Shown: piece after piece, positions 13,171-28,049 of the stretch
Numbering within the stretch: the first letter of the stretch is position 1
Layout of the letters: every line of letters starts with the position of its first letter
Position numbers and translations under genes: made by a program
NCBI GenBank assembly: GCA_946699065.1
Contig: CAMPDV010001973.1
Span: forward strand, 1 to 64,000
Origin: Loxodes magnus
Taxonomy: Eukaryota; Ciliophora; Karyorelictea; Loxodida; Loxodidae
Length of the DNA stretch: 64,000 nucleotides
Reading direction: 5' to 3'
The notes under the pieces: model-generated
Databases searched by the model: none
What the model saw: the letters and a program-made list of their open reading frames with translations, nothing else
Told to the model about the DNA's origin: nothing

Positions 13171-15834
13171 TAATCTTGAGTAATCTAAAAATAGTTAAAA
13201 CTTTAATTTTATTTAATCTTGAGTAATCTAAAAATAGTTAAAACTTTAATTTTATTTAATCTTGAGTAATCTAAAAATAGTTAAAACTTAAATTTTATTT
13301 AATCTTGAGTAATCTAAAAATAGTTAAAACTTTAATTTTATTTAATCTTGAGTAATCTAAAAATAGTTAAAACTTAAATTTATTTAATCTTGAGTAATCT
13401 AAAAATAGTTAAAATTCATTTTTATTTAATCTTGAGTAATCTAAAAATAGTTAAAACTTTAATTTTATTTAATCTTGAGTAATCTAAAAATAGTTAAAAC
13501 TTTAATTTATTTAATCTTGAGTAATCTAAAAATAGTTAAAACTTTAATTTTATTTAATCTTGAGTAATCTAAAAATAGTTAAAACTTTATTTTATTTAAT
13601 CTTGAGTAATCTAAAAATAGTTAAAACTTAATTTTATTTAATCTTGAGTAATCTAAAAATAGTTAAAACTTAATTTTATTTAATCTTGAGTAATCTAAAA
13701 ATAGTTAAAACTTTAATTTATTTAATCTTGAGTAATCTAAAAATAGTTAAAACTTTAATTTTATTTAATCTTGAGTAATCTAAAAATAGTTAAAACTTAA
13801 ATTTTATTTAATCTTGAGTAATCTAAAAATAGTTAAAACTTTAATTTTATTTAATCTTGAGTAATCTAAAAATAGTTAAAACTTAAATTTATTTAATCTT
13901 GAGTAATCTAAAAATAGTTAAAACTTAAATTTATTTAATCTTGAGTAATCTAAAAATAGTTAAAACTTAAATTTTATTTAATCTTGAGTAATCTAAAAAT
14001 AGTTAAAACTTAAATTTATTTAATCTTGAGTAATCTAAAAATAGTTAAAACTTAAATTTTATTTAATCTTGAGTAATCTAAAAATAGTTAAAACTTTAAT
14101 TTTATTTAATCTTGAGTAATCTAAAAATAGTTAAAACTTTAATTTTATTTAATCTTGAGTAATCTAAAAATAGTTAAAACTTTAACTTATTTAGTCTTGA
14201 GTAATCTAAAAATAGTTAAAAATTAATTTTATTTAATCTTGAGTAATCTAAAAATAGTTAAAACTTAATTTTATTTAATCTTGAGTAATCTAAAAATAGT
14301 TAAAACTTTAATTTATTTAATCTTGAGTAATCTAAAAATAGTTAAAACTTTAATTTTATTTAATCTTGAGTAATCTAAAAATAGTTAAAACTTAAATTTT
14401 ATTTAATCTTGAGTAATCTAAAAATAGTTAAAACTTTAATTTTATTTAATCTTGAGTAATCTAAAAATAGTTAAAACTTAATTTTATTTAATCTTGAGTA
14501 ATCTAAAAATAGTTAAAACTTTAACTTATTTAGTCTCGAGTAATCTAAAAATAGTTAAAACTTAATTTTATTTAATCTTGAGTAATCTAAAAATAGTTAA
14601 AACTTAATTTTATTTAATCTTGAGTAATCTAAAAATAGTTAAAACTTTAATTTTATTTAATCTTGAGTAATCTAAAAATAGTTAAAACTTAATTTTATTT
14701 AATCTTGAGTAATCTAAAAATAGTTAAAACTTTAATTTTATTTAATCTTGAGTAATCTAAAAATAGTTAAAACTTAAATTTTATTTAATCTTGAGTAATC
14801 TAAAAATAGTTAAAACTTTAATTTTATTTAATCTCGAGTAATCTAAAAATAGTTAAAACTTAATTTTATTTAATCTTGAGTAATCTAAAAATAGTTAAAA
14901 CTTAAATTTTATTTAATCTTGAGTAATCTAAAAATAGTTAAAACTTTAATTTTATTTAATCTTGAGTAATCTAAAAATAGTTAAAACTTAATTTTATTTA
15001 ATCTTGAGTAATCTAAAAATAGTTAAAACTTTAATTTTATTTAATCTTGAGTAATCTAAAAATAGTTAAAACTTAATTTTATTTAATCTTGAGTAATCTA
15101 AAAATAGTTAAAACTTTAATTTTATTTAATCTTGAGTAATCTAAAAATAGTTAAAACTTAAATTTTATTTAATCTTGAGTAATCTAAAAATAGTTAAAAC
15201 TTTAATTTTATTTAATCTTGAGTAATCTAAAAATAGTTAAAACTTTAATTTTATTTAATCTTGAGTAATCTAAAAATAGTTAAAACTTTAATTTTATTTA
15301 ATCTTGAGTAATCTAAAAATAGTTAAAACTTAATTTTATTTAATCTTGAGTAATCTAAAAATAGTTAAAATTCATTTTTATTTAATCTTGAGTAATCTAA
15401 AAATAGTTAAAACTTTAACTTATTTAGTCTCGAGTAATCTAAAAATAGTTAAAACTTTAATTTTATTTAATCTTGAGTAATCTAAAAATAGTTAAAACTT
15501 TAATTTTATTTAATCTTGAGTAATCTAAAAATAGTTAAAACTTTAATTTTATTTAATCTTGAGTAATCTAAAAATAGTTAAAACTTTAATTTTATTTAAT
15601 CTTGAGTAATCTAAAAATAGTTAAAACTTTAATTTTATTTAATCTTGAGTAATCTAAAAATAGTTAAAACTTAATTTTATTTAATCTTGAGTAATCTAAA
15701 AATAGTTAAAACTTAATTTTATTTAATCTTGAGTAATCTAAAAATAGTTAAAACTTAATTTTATTTAATCTTGAGTAATCTAAAAATAGTTAAAACTTTA
15801 ATTTTATTTAATCTTGAGTAATCTAAAAATAGTT

Positions 15835-16050
15835 AAAATCTAAAAATAGTTAAAACTTAATTTTATTTAATCTTGAGTAATCTAAAAATAGTTAAAACTT
15901 AATTTTATTTAATCTTGAGTAATCTAAAAATAGTTAAAACTTAATTTTATTTAATCTTGAGTTCTAAAAATTTAAAATCTTGAGTAATCTAAAAATAGTT
16001 AAAACTTTAATTTTATTTAAAAATCTAAAAATTTAAAATTTTATTTAATC
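15835..16050 (+). repeat. Scrambled patch in X copy 1
   Basis: Partial units are joined out of register: AAAATCTAAAAATAG at about 15,836, GAGTTCTAAAAATTTAAAATC at 15,959-15,979, and TTTAAAAATCTAAAAATTT at about 16,016. The corresponding parts of copy 2 (about 52.0-52.2 kb) and copy 3 (about 55.14-55.27 kb) both carry intact units, including an AACTT/CTCGAG unit, so the damage is private to this copy. Confidence 0.8.
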
Positions 16051-17820
16051 TTGAGTAATCTAAAAATAGTTAAAACTTAATTTTATTTAATCTTGAGTAA
16101 TCTAAAAATAGTTAAAACTTAAAATTTATTTAATCTTGAGTAATCTAAAAATAGTTAAAACTTTAATTTTATTTAATCTTGAGTAATCTAAAAATAGTTA
16201 AAACTTAAATTTATTTAATCTTGAGTAATCTAAAAATAGTTAAAACTTTAATTTTATTTAATCTTGAGTAATCTAAAAATAGTTAAAACTTAAAATTTAT
16301 TTAATCTTGAGTAATCTAAAAATAGTTAAAACTTAATTTTATTTAATCTTGAGTAATCTAAAAATAGTTAAAACTTTAATTTTATTTAATCTTGAGTAAT
16401 CTAAAAATAGTTAAAACTTAATTTTATTTAATCTTGAGTAATCTAAAAATAGTTAAAACTTAATTTTATTTAATCTTGAGTAATCTAAAAATAGTTAAAA
16501 CTTTAATTTTATTTAATCTTGAGTAATCTAAAAATAGTTAAAACTTAATTTTATTTAATCTTGAGTAATCTAAAAATAGTTAAAACTTTAATTTTATTTA
16601 ATCTTGAGTAATCTAAAAATAGTTAAAACTTTATTTTATTTAATCTTGAGTAATCTAAAAATAGTTAAAACTTTAATTTTATTTAATCTTGAGTAATCTA
16701 AAAATAGTTAAAACTTTAATTTTATTTAATCTTGAGTAATCTAAAAATAGTTAAAACTTAAATTTTATTTAATCTTGAGTAATCTAAAAATAGTTAAAAC
16801 TTAATTTTATTTAATCTTGAGTAATCTAAAAATAGTTAAAACTTTAATTTTATTTAATCTTGAGTAATCTAAAAATAGTTAAAACTTAAATTTTATTTAA
16901 TCTTGAGTAATCTAAAAATAGTTAAAACTTTAATTTTATTTAATCTTGAGTAATCTAAAAATAGTTAAAACTTAAATTTATTTAATCTTGAGTAATCTAA
17001 AAATAGTTAAAACTTAAATTTTATTTAATCTCGAGTAATCTAAAAATAGTTAAAACTTTAATTTTATTTAATCTTGAGTAATCTAAAAATAGTTAAAACT
17101 TAATTTTATTTAATCTTGAGTAATCTAAAAATAGTTAAAATTCATTTTTATTTAATCTTGAGTAATCTAAAAATAGTTAAAACTTAATTTTATTTAATCT
17201 TGAGTAATCTAAAAATAGTTAAAACTTTAATTTTATTTAATCTTGAGTAATCTAAAAATAGTTAAAACTTTAACTTATTTAGTCTCGAGTAATCTAAAAA
17301 TAGTTAAAACTTTAATTTTATTTAATCTTGAGTAATCTAAAAATAGTTAAAACTTAATTTTATTTAATCTTGAGTAATCTAAAAATAGTTAAAACTTTAA
17401 TTTTATTTAATCTTGAGTAATCTAAAAATAGTTAAAACTTTATTTTATTTAATCTTGAGTAATCTAAAAATAGTTAAAACTTTAATTTTATTTAATCTTG
17501 AGTAATCTAAAAATAGTTAAAACTTTAACTTATTTAGTCTCGAGTAATCTAAAAATAGTTAAAACTTAAATTTTATTTAATCTTGAGTAATCTAAAAATA
17601 GTTAAAACTTTAATTTTATTTAATCTTGAGTAATCTAAAAATAGTTAAAACTTTAATTTTATTTAATCTTGAGTAATCTAAAAATAGTTAAAACTTAATT
17701 TTATTTAATCTTGAGTAATCTAAAAATAGTTAAAACTTTAATTTTATTTAATCTTGAGTAATCTAAAAATAGTTAAAACTTAAATTTATTTAATCTTGAG
17801 TAATCTAAAAATAGTTAAAA

Positions 17821-18720
17821 TTCATTTTTATTTAATCTTGAGTAATCTAAAAATAGTTAAAACTTTAATTTTATTTAATCTTGAGTAATCTAAAAATAGT
17901 TAAAACTTAAATTTTATTTAATCTTGAGTAATCTAAAAATAGTTAAAACTTAATTTTATTTAATCTTGAGTAATCTAAAAATAGTTAAAACTTTAATTTT
18001 ATTTAATCTTGAGTAATCTAAAAATAGTTAAAACTTAAATTTTATTTAATCTTGAGTAATCTAAAAATAGTTAAAATTCATTTTTATTTAATCTTGAGTA
18101 ATCTAAAAATAGTTAAAACTTTAATTTTATTTAATCTTGAGTAATCTAAAAATAGTTAAAACTTAAATTTATTTAATCTTGAGTAATCTAAAAATAGTTA
18201 AAATTCATTTTTATTTAATCTTGAGTAATCTAAAAATAGTTAAAACTTTAATTTTATTTAATCTTGAGTAATCTAAAAATAGTTAAAACTTAAATTTTAT
18301 TTAATCTTGAGTAATCTAAAAATAGTTAAAACTTAATTTTATTTAATCTTGAGTAATCTAAAAATAGTTAAAACTTTAATTTTATTTAATCTTGAGTAAT
18401 CTAAAAATAGTTAAAACTTAAATTTTATTTAATCTTGAGTAATCTAAAAATAGTTAAAATTCATTTTTATTTAATCTTGAGTAATCTAAAAATAGTTAAA
18501 ACTTTAATTTTATTTAATCTTGAGTAATCTAAAAATAGTTAAAACTTAAATTTATTTAATCTTGAGTAATCTAAAAATAGTTAAAATTCATTTTTATTTA
18601 ATCTTGAGTAATCTAAAAATAGTTAAAACTTTAATTTTATTTAATCTTGAGTAATCTAAAAATAGTTAAAACTTAAATTTATTTAATCTTGAGTAATCTA
18701 AAAATAGTTAAAATTCATTT
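17821..18720 (+). repeat. Nine-unit (383-bp) repeat with three-unit (127-bp) sub-repeat
   Basis: TTCAT linkers lie at 17,821, 18,077, 18,204, 18,460, 18,587 and 18,714, giving intervals of 256, 127, 256, 127 and 127 bp (6, 3, 6, 3, 3 units). The six-unit part is TTCAT, CTTTAA, CTTAAATTTT, CTTAA, CTTTAA, CTTAAATTTT. The three-unit part is TTCAT, CTTTAA, CTTAAATTTA. The nine-unit block is duplicated and the three-unit block repeated once more. A related three-unit spacing recurs in block C (57,309 to 57,436 and 57,628 to 57,756). Confidence 0.88.
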
Positions 18721-21700
18721 TTATTTAATCTTGAGTAATCTAAAAATAGTTAAAACTTTAATTTTATTTAATCTTGAGTAATCTAAAAATAGTTAAAACT
18801 TTAATTTTATTTAATCTTGAGTAATCTAAAAATAGTTAAAACTTAATTTTATTTAATCTTGAGTAATCTAAAAATAGTTAAAATTCATTTTTATTTAATC
18901 TTGAGTAATCTAAAAATAGTTAAAACTTAATTTTATTTAATCTTGAGTAATCTAAAAATAGTTAAAACTTTAATTTTATTTAATCTTGAGTAATCTAAAA
19001 ATAGTTAAAACTTAATTTTATTTAATCTTGAGTAATCTAAAAATAGTTAAAACTTTATTTTATTTAATCTTGAGTAATCTAAAAATAGTTAAAACTTAAA
19101 TTTTATTTAATCTCGAGTAATCAAAAATAGTTAAAACTTTAATTTTATTTAATCTCGAGTAATCTAAAAATAGTTAAAACTTTAATTTTATTTAATCTTG
19201 AGTAATCTAAAAATAGTTAAAACTTAATTTTATTTAATCTTGAGTAATCTAAAAATAGTTAAAACTTTAATTTTATTTAATCTTGAGTAATCTAAAAATA
19301 GTTAAAACTTTAATTTTATTTAATCTTGAGTAATCTAAAAATAGTTAAAACTTTAATTTATTTAATCTTGAGTAATCTAAAAATAGTTAAAACTTTAATT
19401 TTATTTAATCTTGAGTAATCTAAAAATAGTTAAAACTTAAATTTATTTAATCTTGAGTAATCTAAAAATAGTTAAAATTCATTTTTATTTAATCTTGAGT
19501 AATCTAAAAATAGTTAAAACTTAATTTTATTTAATCTTGAGTAATCTAAAAATAGTTAAAACTTTAACTTATTTAGTCTCGAGTAATCTAAAAATAGTTA
19601 AAACTTTAATTTTATTTAATCTTGAGTAATCTAAAAATAGTTAAAATTCATTTTTATTTAATCTTGAGTAATCTAAAAAAAGTTAAAACTTTAATTTTAT
19701 TTAATCTTGAGTAATCTAAAAATAGTTAAAACTTAAATTTTATTTAATCTTGAGTAATCTAAAAATAGTTAAAATTCATTTTTATTTAATCTTGAGTAAT
19801 CTAAAAATAGTTAAAACTTTAATTTTATTTAATCTTGAGTAATCTAAAAATAGTTAAAACTTAAAATTTATTTAATCTTGAGTAATCTAAAAATAGTTAA
19901 AACTTTAATTTTATTTAATCTTGAGTAATCTAAAAATAGTTAAAATTCATTTTTATTTAATCTTGAGTAATCTAAAAATAGTTAAAACTTTAATTTTATT
20001 TAATCTTGAGTAATCTAAAAATAGTTAAAACTTTAATTTTATTTAATCTTGAGTAATCTAAAAATAGTTATCTAAAAATAGTTAAAATTCATTTTTATTT
20101 AATCTTGAGTAATCTAAAAATAGTTAAAACTTAATTTTATTTAATCTTGAGTAATCTAAAAATAGTTAAAACTTAATTTTATTTAATCTTGAGTAATCTA
20201 AAAATAGTTAAAACTTTAATTTTATTTAATCTTGAGTAATCTAAAAATAGTTAAAACTTTAATTTTATTTAATCTTGAGTAATCTAAAAATAGTTAAAAC
20301 TTAATTTTATTTAATCTTGAGTAATCTAAAAATAGTTAAAACTTTAATTTTATTTAATCTTGAGTAATCTAAAAATAGTTAAAACTTTAATTTTATTTAA
20401 AAACTTAATTTTATTTAATCTTGAGTAATCTAAAAATAGTTAAAACTTTAATTTTATTTAATCTTGAGTAATCTAAAAATAGTTAAAACTTTATTTTATT
20501 TAATCTTGAGTAATCTAAAAATAGTTAAAATTCATTTTTATTTAATCTTGAGTAATCTAAAAATAGTTAAAACTTTATTTTATTTAATCTTGAGTAATCT
20601 AAAAATAGTTAAAACTTTAATTTTATTTAATCTTGAGTAATCTAAAAATAGTTAAAACTTAAATTTATTTAATCTTGAGTAATCTAAAAATAGTTAAAAT
20701 TCATTTTTATTTAATCTTGAGTAATCTAAAAATAGTTAAAACTTTAATTTTATTTAATCTTGAGTAATCTAAAAATAGTTAAAACTTTAATTTTATTTAA
20801 TCTTGAGTAATCTAAAAATAGTTAAAACTTTAATTTTATTTAATCTTGAGTAATCTAAAAATAGTTAAAATTCATTTTTATTTAATCTTGAGTAATCTAA
20901 AAATAGTTAAAACTTTAATTTTATTTAATCTTGAGTAATCTAAAAATAGTTAAAACTTAATTTTATTTAATCTTGAGTAATCTAAAAATAGTTAAAACTT
21001 TATTTTATTTAATCTTGAGTAATCTAAAAATAGTTAAAACTTAATTTTATTTAATCTTGAGTAATCTAAAAATAGTTAAAACTTTAACTTATTTAGTCTC
21101 GAGTAATCTAAAAATAGTTAAAACTTAATTTTATTTAATCTTGAGTAATCTAAAAATAGTTAAAACTTAATTTTATTTAATCTTGAGTAATCTAAAAATA
21201 GTTAAAACTTAATTTTATTTAATCTTGAGTAATCTAAAAATAGTTAAAACTTTAACTTATTTAGTCTCGAGTAATCTAAAAATAGTTAAAACTTAATTTT
21301 ATTTAATCTTGAGTAATCTAAAAATAGTTAAAACTTTAATTTTATTTAATCTTGAGTAATCTAAAAATAGTTAAAACTTAATTTTATTTAATCTTGAGTA
21401 ATCTAAAAATAGTTAAAACTTTAATTTTATTTAATCTTGAGTAATCTAAAAATAGTTAAAACTTAAAATTTATTTAATCTTGAGTAATCTAAAAATAGTT
21501 AAAACTTAATTTTATTTAATCTTGAGTAATCTAAAAATAGTTAAAACTTAAATTTATTTAATCTTGAGTAATCTAAAAATAGTTAAAACTTAAATTTTAT
21601 TTAATCTTGAGTAATCTAAAAATAGTTAAAACTTAATTTTATTTAATCTTGAGTAATCTAAAAATAGTTAAAACTTTAATTTTATTTAATCTTGAGTAAT

Positions 21701-23628
21701 CTAAAAATAGTTAAAACTTAAATTTATTTAATCTTGAGTAATCTAAAAATAGTTAAAACTTAAATTTTATTTAATCTTGAGTAATCTAAAAATAGTTAAA
21801 ACTTTAATTTTATTTAATCTTGAGTAATCTAAAAATAGTTAAAACTTAAATTTATTTAATCTCGAGTAATCTAAAAATAGTTAAAACTTAATTTTATTTA
21901 ATCTTGAGTAATCTAAAAATAGTTAAAACTTAATTTTATTTAATCTTGAGTAATCTAAAAATAGTTAAAACTTTAATTTTATTTAATCTTGAGTAATCTA
22001 AAAATAGTTAAAACTTTAATTTTATTTAATCTTGAGTAATCTAAAAATAGTTAAAACTTTAATTTTATTTAATCTTGAGTAATCTAAAAATAGTTAAAAC
22101 TTAATTTTATTTAATCTTGAGTAATCTAAAAATAGTTAAAATTCATTTTTATTTAATCTTGAGTAATCTAAAAATAGTTAAAACTTTAACTTATTTAGTC
22201 TCGAGTAATCTAAAAATAGTTAAAACTTTAATTTTATTTAATCTTGAGTAATCTAAAAATAGTTAAAACTTTAACTTATTTAGTCTCGAGTAATCTAAAA
22301 ATAGTTAAAACTTTAATTTTATTTAATCTTGAGTAATCTAAAAATAGTTAAAACTTAAATTTATTTAATCTTGAGTAATCTAAAAATAGTTAAAACTTTA
22401 ATTTTATTTAATCTTGAGTAATCTAAAAATAGTTAAAACTTTAATTTTATTTAATCTTGAGTAATCTAAAAATAGTTAAAACTTAATTTTATTTAATCTT
22501 GAGTAATCTAAAAATAGTTAAAACTTAATTTTATTTAATCTTGAGTAATCTAAAAATAGTTAAAACTTAAATTTTATTTAATCTTGAGTAATCTAAAAAT
22601 ATTTAAAACTTTAATTTTATTTAATCTTGAGCAATCTAAAAATAGTTAAAACTTAATTTTATTTAATCTTGAGTAATCTAAAAATAGTTAAAACTTAAAT
22701 TTTATTTAATCTCGAGTAATCTAAAAATAGTTAAAACTTAAATTTTATTTAATCTTGAGTAATCTAAAAATAGTTAAAACTTAATTTTATTTAATCTTGA
22801 GTAATCTAAAAATAGTTAAAACTTAAATTTATTTAATCTTGAGTAATCTAAAAATAGTTAAAATTCATTTTTATTTAATCTTGAGTAATCTAAAAATAGT
22901 TAAAACTTTAATTTTATTTAATCTTGAGTAATCTAAAAATAGTTAAAACTTTATTTTATTTAATCTTGAGTAATCTAAAAATAGTTAAAACTTTAATTTT
23001 ATTTAATCTTGAGTAATCTAAAAATAGTTAAAACTTTAATTTTATTTAATTTTGAGTAATCTAAAAATAGTTAAAACTTAATTTTATTTAATCTTGAGTA
23101 ATCTAAAAATAGTTAAAACTTTAATTTTATTTAATCTTGAGTAATCTAAAAATAGTTAAAACTTTATTTTATTTAATCTTGAGTAATCTAAAAATAGTTA
23201 AAACTTTAATTTTATTTAATCTTGAGTAATCTAAAAATAGTTAAAACTTTAATTTTATTTAATCTTGAGTAATCTAAAAATAGTTAAAACTTAATTTTAT
23301 TTAATCTTGAGTAATCTAAAAATAGTTAAAACTTAAATTTATTTAATCTTGAGTAATCTAAAAATAGTTAAAACTTTAATTTTATTTAATCTCGAGTAAT
23401 CTAAAAATAGTTAAAACTTTAATTTTATTTAATCTTGAGTAATCTAAAAATAGTTAAAACTTAATTTTATTTAATCTTGAGTAATCTAAAAATAGTTAAA
23501 ACTTTAACTTATTTAGTCTTGAGTAATCTAAAAATAGTTAAAACTTAATTTTATTTAATCTTGAGTAATCTAAAAATAGTTAAAACTTTAATTTTATTTA
23601 ATCTTGAGTAATCTAAAAATAGTTAAAA

Positions 23629-23969
23629 CTTTAACTTATTTAGTCTCGAGTAATCTAAAAATAGTTAAAACTTTAATTTTATTTAATCTTGAGTAATCTA
23701 AAAATAGTTAAAACTTAATTTTATTTAATCTTGAGTAATCTAAAAATAGTTAAAACTTTAATTTTATTTAATCTTGAGTAATCTAAAAATAGTTAAAACT
23801 TTAACTTATTTAGTCTCGAGTAATCTAAAAATAGTTAAAACTTTAATTTTATTTAATCTTGAGTAATCTAAAAATAGTTAAAACTTAATTTTATTTAATC
23901 TTGAGTAATCTAAAAATAGTTAAAACTTTATTTTATTTAATCTTGAGTAATCTAAAAATAGTTAAAACT
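23629..23969 (+). repeat. Tandem tetramer with CTCGAG unit (170 bp)
   Basis: The series GTCTCGAG unit, CTTTAATTTT, CTTAATTTT, CTTTAATTTT starts at 23,629 and again at 23,799, exactly 170 bp apart. The second copy changes its last linker to CTTTATTTTATTTA. A GTCTTGAG unit precedes it by three units, at 23,501. The same trio, with the same spacing, appears inverted at 44,935/44,806/44,636 and direct at 62,519/62,641/62,811, which makes it a good anchor for aligning the three copies of X. Confidence 0.9.
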
Positions 23970-26900
23970 TTAATTTTATTTAATCTTGAGTAATCTAAAA
24001 ATAGTTAAAACTTTAATTTTATTTAATCTTGAGTAATCTAAAAATAGTTAAAACTTTAATTTTATTTAATCTTGAGTAATCTAAAAATAGTTAAAACTTT
24101 AATTTTATTTAATCTTGAGTAATCTAAAAATAGTTAAAACTTTAATTTTATTTAATCTTGAGTAATCTAAAAATAGTTAAAACTTAATTTTATTTAATCT
24201 TGAGTAATCTAAAAATAGTTAAAACTTTAATTTTATTTAATCTTGAGTAATCTAAAAATAGTTAAAACTTTATTTTATTTAATCTTGAGTTATCTAAAAA
24301 TAGTTAAAACTTTAATTTTATTTAATCTTGAGTAATCTAAAAATAGTTAAAACTTAATTTTATTTAATCTTGAGTAATCTAAAAATAGTTAAAACTTTAA
24401 TTTTATTTAATCTTGAGTAATCTAAAAATAGTTAAAACTTAATTTTATTTAATCTTGAGTAATCTAAAAATAGTTAAAATTCATTTTTATTTAATCTTGA
24501 GTAATCTAAAAATAGTTAAAACTTAATTTTATTTAATCTTGAGTAATCTAAAAATAGTTAAAACTTAATTTTATTTAATCTTGAGTAATCTAAAAATAGT
24601 TAAAACTTAATTTTATTTAATCTTGAGTAATCTAAAAATAGTTAAAACTTAAATTTTATTTAATCTCGAGTAATCAAAAAATAGTTAAAACTTTAATTTT
24701 ATTTAATCTTGAGTAATCTAAAAATAGTTAAAACTTTAATTTTATTTAATCTCGAGTAATCTAAAAATAGTTAAAACTTAATTTTATTTAATCTTGAGTA
24801 ATCTAAAAATAGTTAAAACTTTAATTTTATTTAATCTTGAGTAATCTAAAAATAGTTAAAACTTTAATTTTATTTAATCTTGAGTAATCTAAAAATAGTT
24901 AAAACTTAATTTTATTTAATCTTGAGTAATCTAAAAATAGTTAAAATTCATTTTTATTTAATCTTGAGTAATCTAAAAATAGTTAAAACTTTATTTTATT
25001 TAATCTTGAGTTATCTAAAAATAGTTAAAACTTTAATTTTATTTAATCTTGAGTAATCTAAAAATAGTTAAAACTTAATTTTATTTAATCTTGAGTAATC
25101 TAAAAATAGTTAAAACTTCAATTTTATTTAATCTTGAGTAATCTAAAAATAGTTAAAACTTTAATTTTATTTAATCTTGAGTAATCTAAAAATAGTTAAA
25201 ACTTTAATTTTATTTAATCTTGAGTAATCTAAAAATAGTTAAAATTCATTTTATTTAATCTTGAGTAATCTAAAAATAGTTAAAACTTAATTTTATTTAA
25301 TCTTGAGTAATCTAAAAATAGTTAAAACTTTAATTTTATTTAATCTTGAGTAATCTAAAAATAGTTAAAACTTTAATTTTATTTAATCTTGAGTAATCTA
25401 AAAATAGTTAAAACTTTAATTTTATTTAATCTTGAGTAATCTAAAAATAGTTAAAACTTAATTTTATTTAATCTTGAGTAATCTAAAAATAGTTAAAACT
25501 TAATTTTATTTAATCTTGAGTAATCTAAAAATAGTTAAAACTTTAATTTTATTTAATCTTGAGTAATCTAAAAATAGTTAAAACTTTAATTTTATTTAAT
25601 CTCGAGTAATCTAAAAATAGTTAAAACTTTAATTTTATTTAATCTTGAGTAATCTAAAAATAGTTAAAACTTTAATTTTATTTAATCTTGAGTAATCTAA
25701 AAATAGTTAAAACTTTAATTTTATTTAATCTTGAGTAATCTAAAAATAGTTAAAACTTTAATTTTATTTAATCTTGAGTAATCTAAAAATAGTTAAAACT
25801 TTAATTTTATTTAATCTTGAGTAATCTAAAAATAGTTAAAACTTAATTTTATTTAATCTTGAGTAATCTAAAAATAGTTAAAACTTTAATTTTATTTAAT
25901 CTTGAGTAATCTAAAAATAGTTAAAACTTTAATTTTATTTAAAGTAATCTAAAAATAGTTAAAATTCATTTTTATTTAATCTTGAGTAATCTAAAAATAG
26001 TTAAAACTTTAATTTTATTTAATCTTGAGTAATCTAAAAATAGTTAAAACTTAATTTTATTTAATCTTGAGTAATCTAAAAATAGTTAAAACTTTAATTT
26101 TATTTAATCTTGAGTTATCTAAAAATAGTTAAAACTTTAATTTTATTTAATCTTGAGTAATCTAAAAATAGTTAAAACTTTAATTTTATTTAATCTTGAG
26201 TAATCTAAAAATAGTTAAAACTTAATTTTATTTAATCTTGAGTAATCTAAAAATAGTTAAAACTTTAATTTTATTTAATCTTGAGTAATCTAAAAATAGT
26301 TAAAACTTAATTTTATTTAATCTTGAGTAATCTAAAAATAGTTAAAACTTTAATTTTATTTAATCTTGAGTAATCTAAAAATAGTTAAAACTTAATTTTA
26401 TTTAATCTTGAGTAATCTAAAAATAGTTAAAACTTTAATTTTATTTAATCTTGAGTAATCTAAAAATAGTTAAAACTTTAATTTTATTTAATCTTGAGTA
26501 ATCTAAAAATAGTTAAAACTTTAATTTTATTTAATCTTGAGTAATCTAAAAATAGTTAAAACTTAATTTTTATTTAATCTTGAGTAATCTAAAAATAGTT
26601 AAAACTTAATTTTATTTAATCTTGAGTAATCTAAAAATAGTTAAAACTTAATTTATTTAATCTTGAGTAATCTAAAAATAGTTAAAACTTAATTTTATTT
26701 AATCTTGAGTAATCTAAAAATAGTTAAAACTTTAATTTTATTTAATCTTGAGTAATCTAAAAATAGTTAAAACTTAATTTTATTTAATCTTGAGTAATCT
26801 AAAAATAGTTAAAACTTCAATTTTATTTAATCTTGAGTAATCTAAAAATAGTTAAAACTTAATTTTATTTAATCTTGAGTAATCTAAAAATAGTTAAAAC

Positions 26901-28049
26901 TTAATTTTATTTAATCTTGAGTAATCTAAAAATAGTTAAAACTTTATTTTATTTAATCTTGAGTAATCTAAAAATAGTTAAAACTTTAATTTTATTTAAT
27001 CTTGAGTAATCTAAAAATAGTTAAAACTTTAATTTTATTTAATCTTGAGTAATCTAAAAATAGTTAAAACTTAAATTTTATTTAATCTCGAGTAATCTAA
27101 AAATAGTTAAAACTTTAATTTTATTTAATCTTGAGTAATCTAAAAATAGTTAAAACTTAATTTTATTTAATCTTGAGTAATCTAAAAATAGTTAAAACTT
27201 AATTTTATTTAATCTTGAGTAATCTAAAAATAGTTAAAACTTAATTTTATTTAATCTTGAGTAATCTAAAAATAGTTAAAACTTAATTTTATTTAATCTT
27301 GAGTAATCTAAAAATAGTTAAAACTTTAATTTTATTTAATCTTGAGTAATCTAAAAATAGTTAAAACTTAATTTTATTTAATCTTGAGTAATCTAAAAAT
27401 AGTTAAAACTTTAATTTTATTTAATCTTGAGTAATCTAAAAATAGTTAAAACTTTAATTTTATTTAATCTTGAGTAATCTAAAAATAGTTAAAACTTAAT
27501 TTTATTTAATCTTGAGTAATCTAAAAATAGTTAAAACTTAATTTTATTTAATCTTGAGTAATCTAAAAATAGTTAAAACTTTAATTTTATTTAATCTTGA
27601 GTAATCTAAAAATAGTTAAAACTTAAATTTTATTTAATCTTGAGTAATCTAAAAATAGTTAAAACTTTAATTTTATTTAATCTTGAGTAATCTAAAAATA
27701 GTTAAAACTTTAATTTTATTTAATCTTGAGTAATCTAAAAATAGTTAAAACTTAATTTTATTTAATCTTGAGTAATCTAAAAATAGTTAAAACTTAAATT
27801 TTATTTAATCTTGAGTAATCTAAAAATAGTTAAAACTTAATTTTATTTAATCTTGAGTAATCTAAAAATAGTTAAAACTTAAATTTTATTTAATCTTGAG
27901 TAATCTAAAAATAGTTAAAACTTAATTTTATTTAATCTTGAGTAATCTAAAAATAGTTAAAACTTAATTTTATTTAATCTTGAGTAATCTAAAAATAGTT
28001 AAAACTTTAATTTTATTTAATCTTGAGTAATCTAAAAATAGTTAAAACT

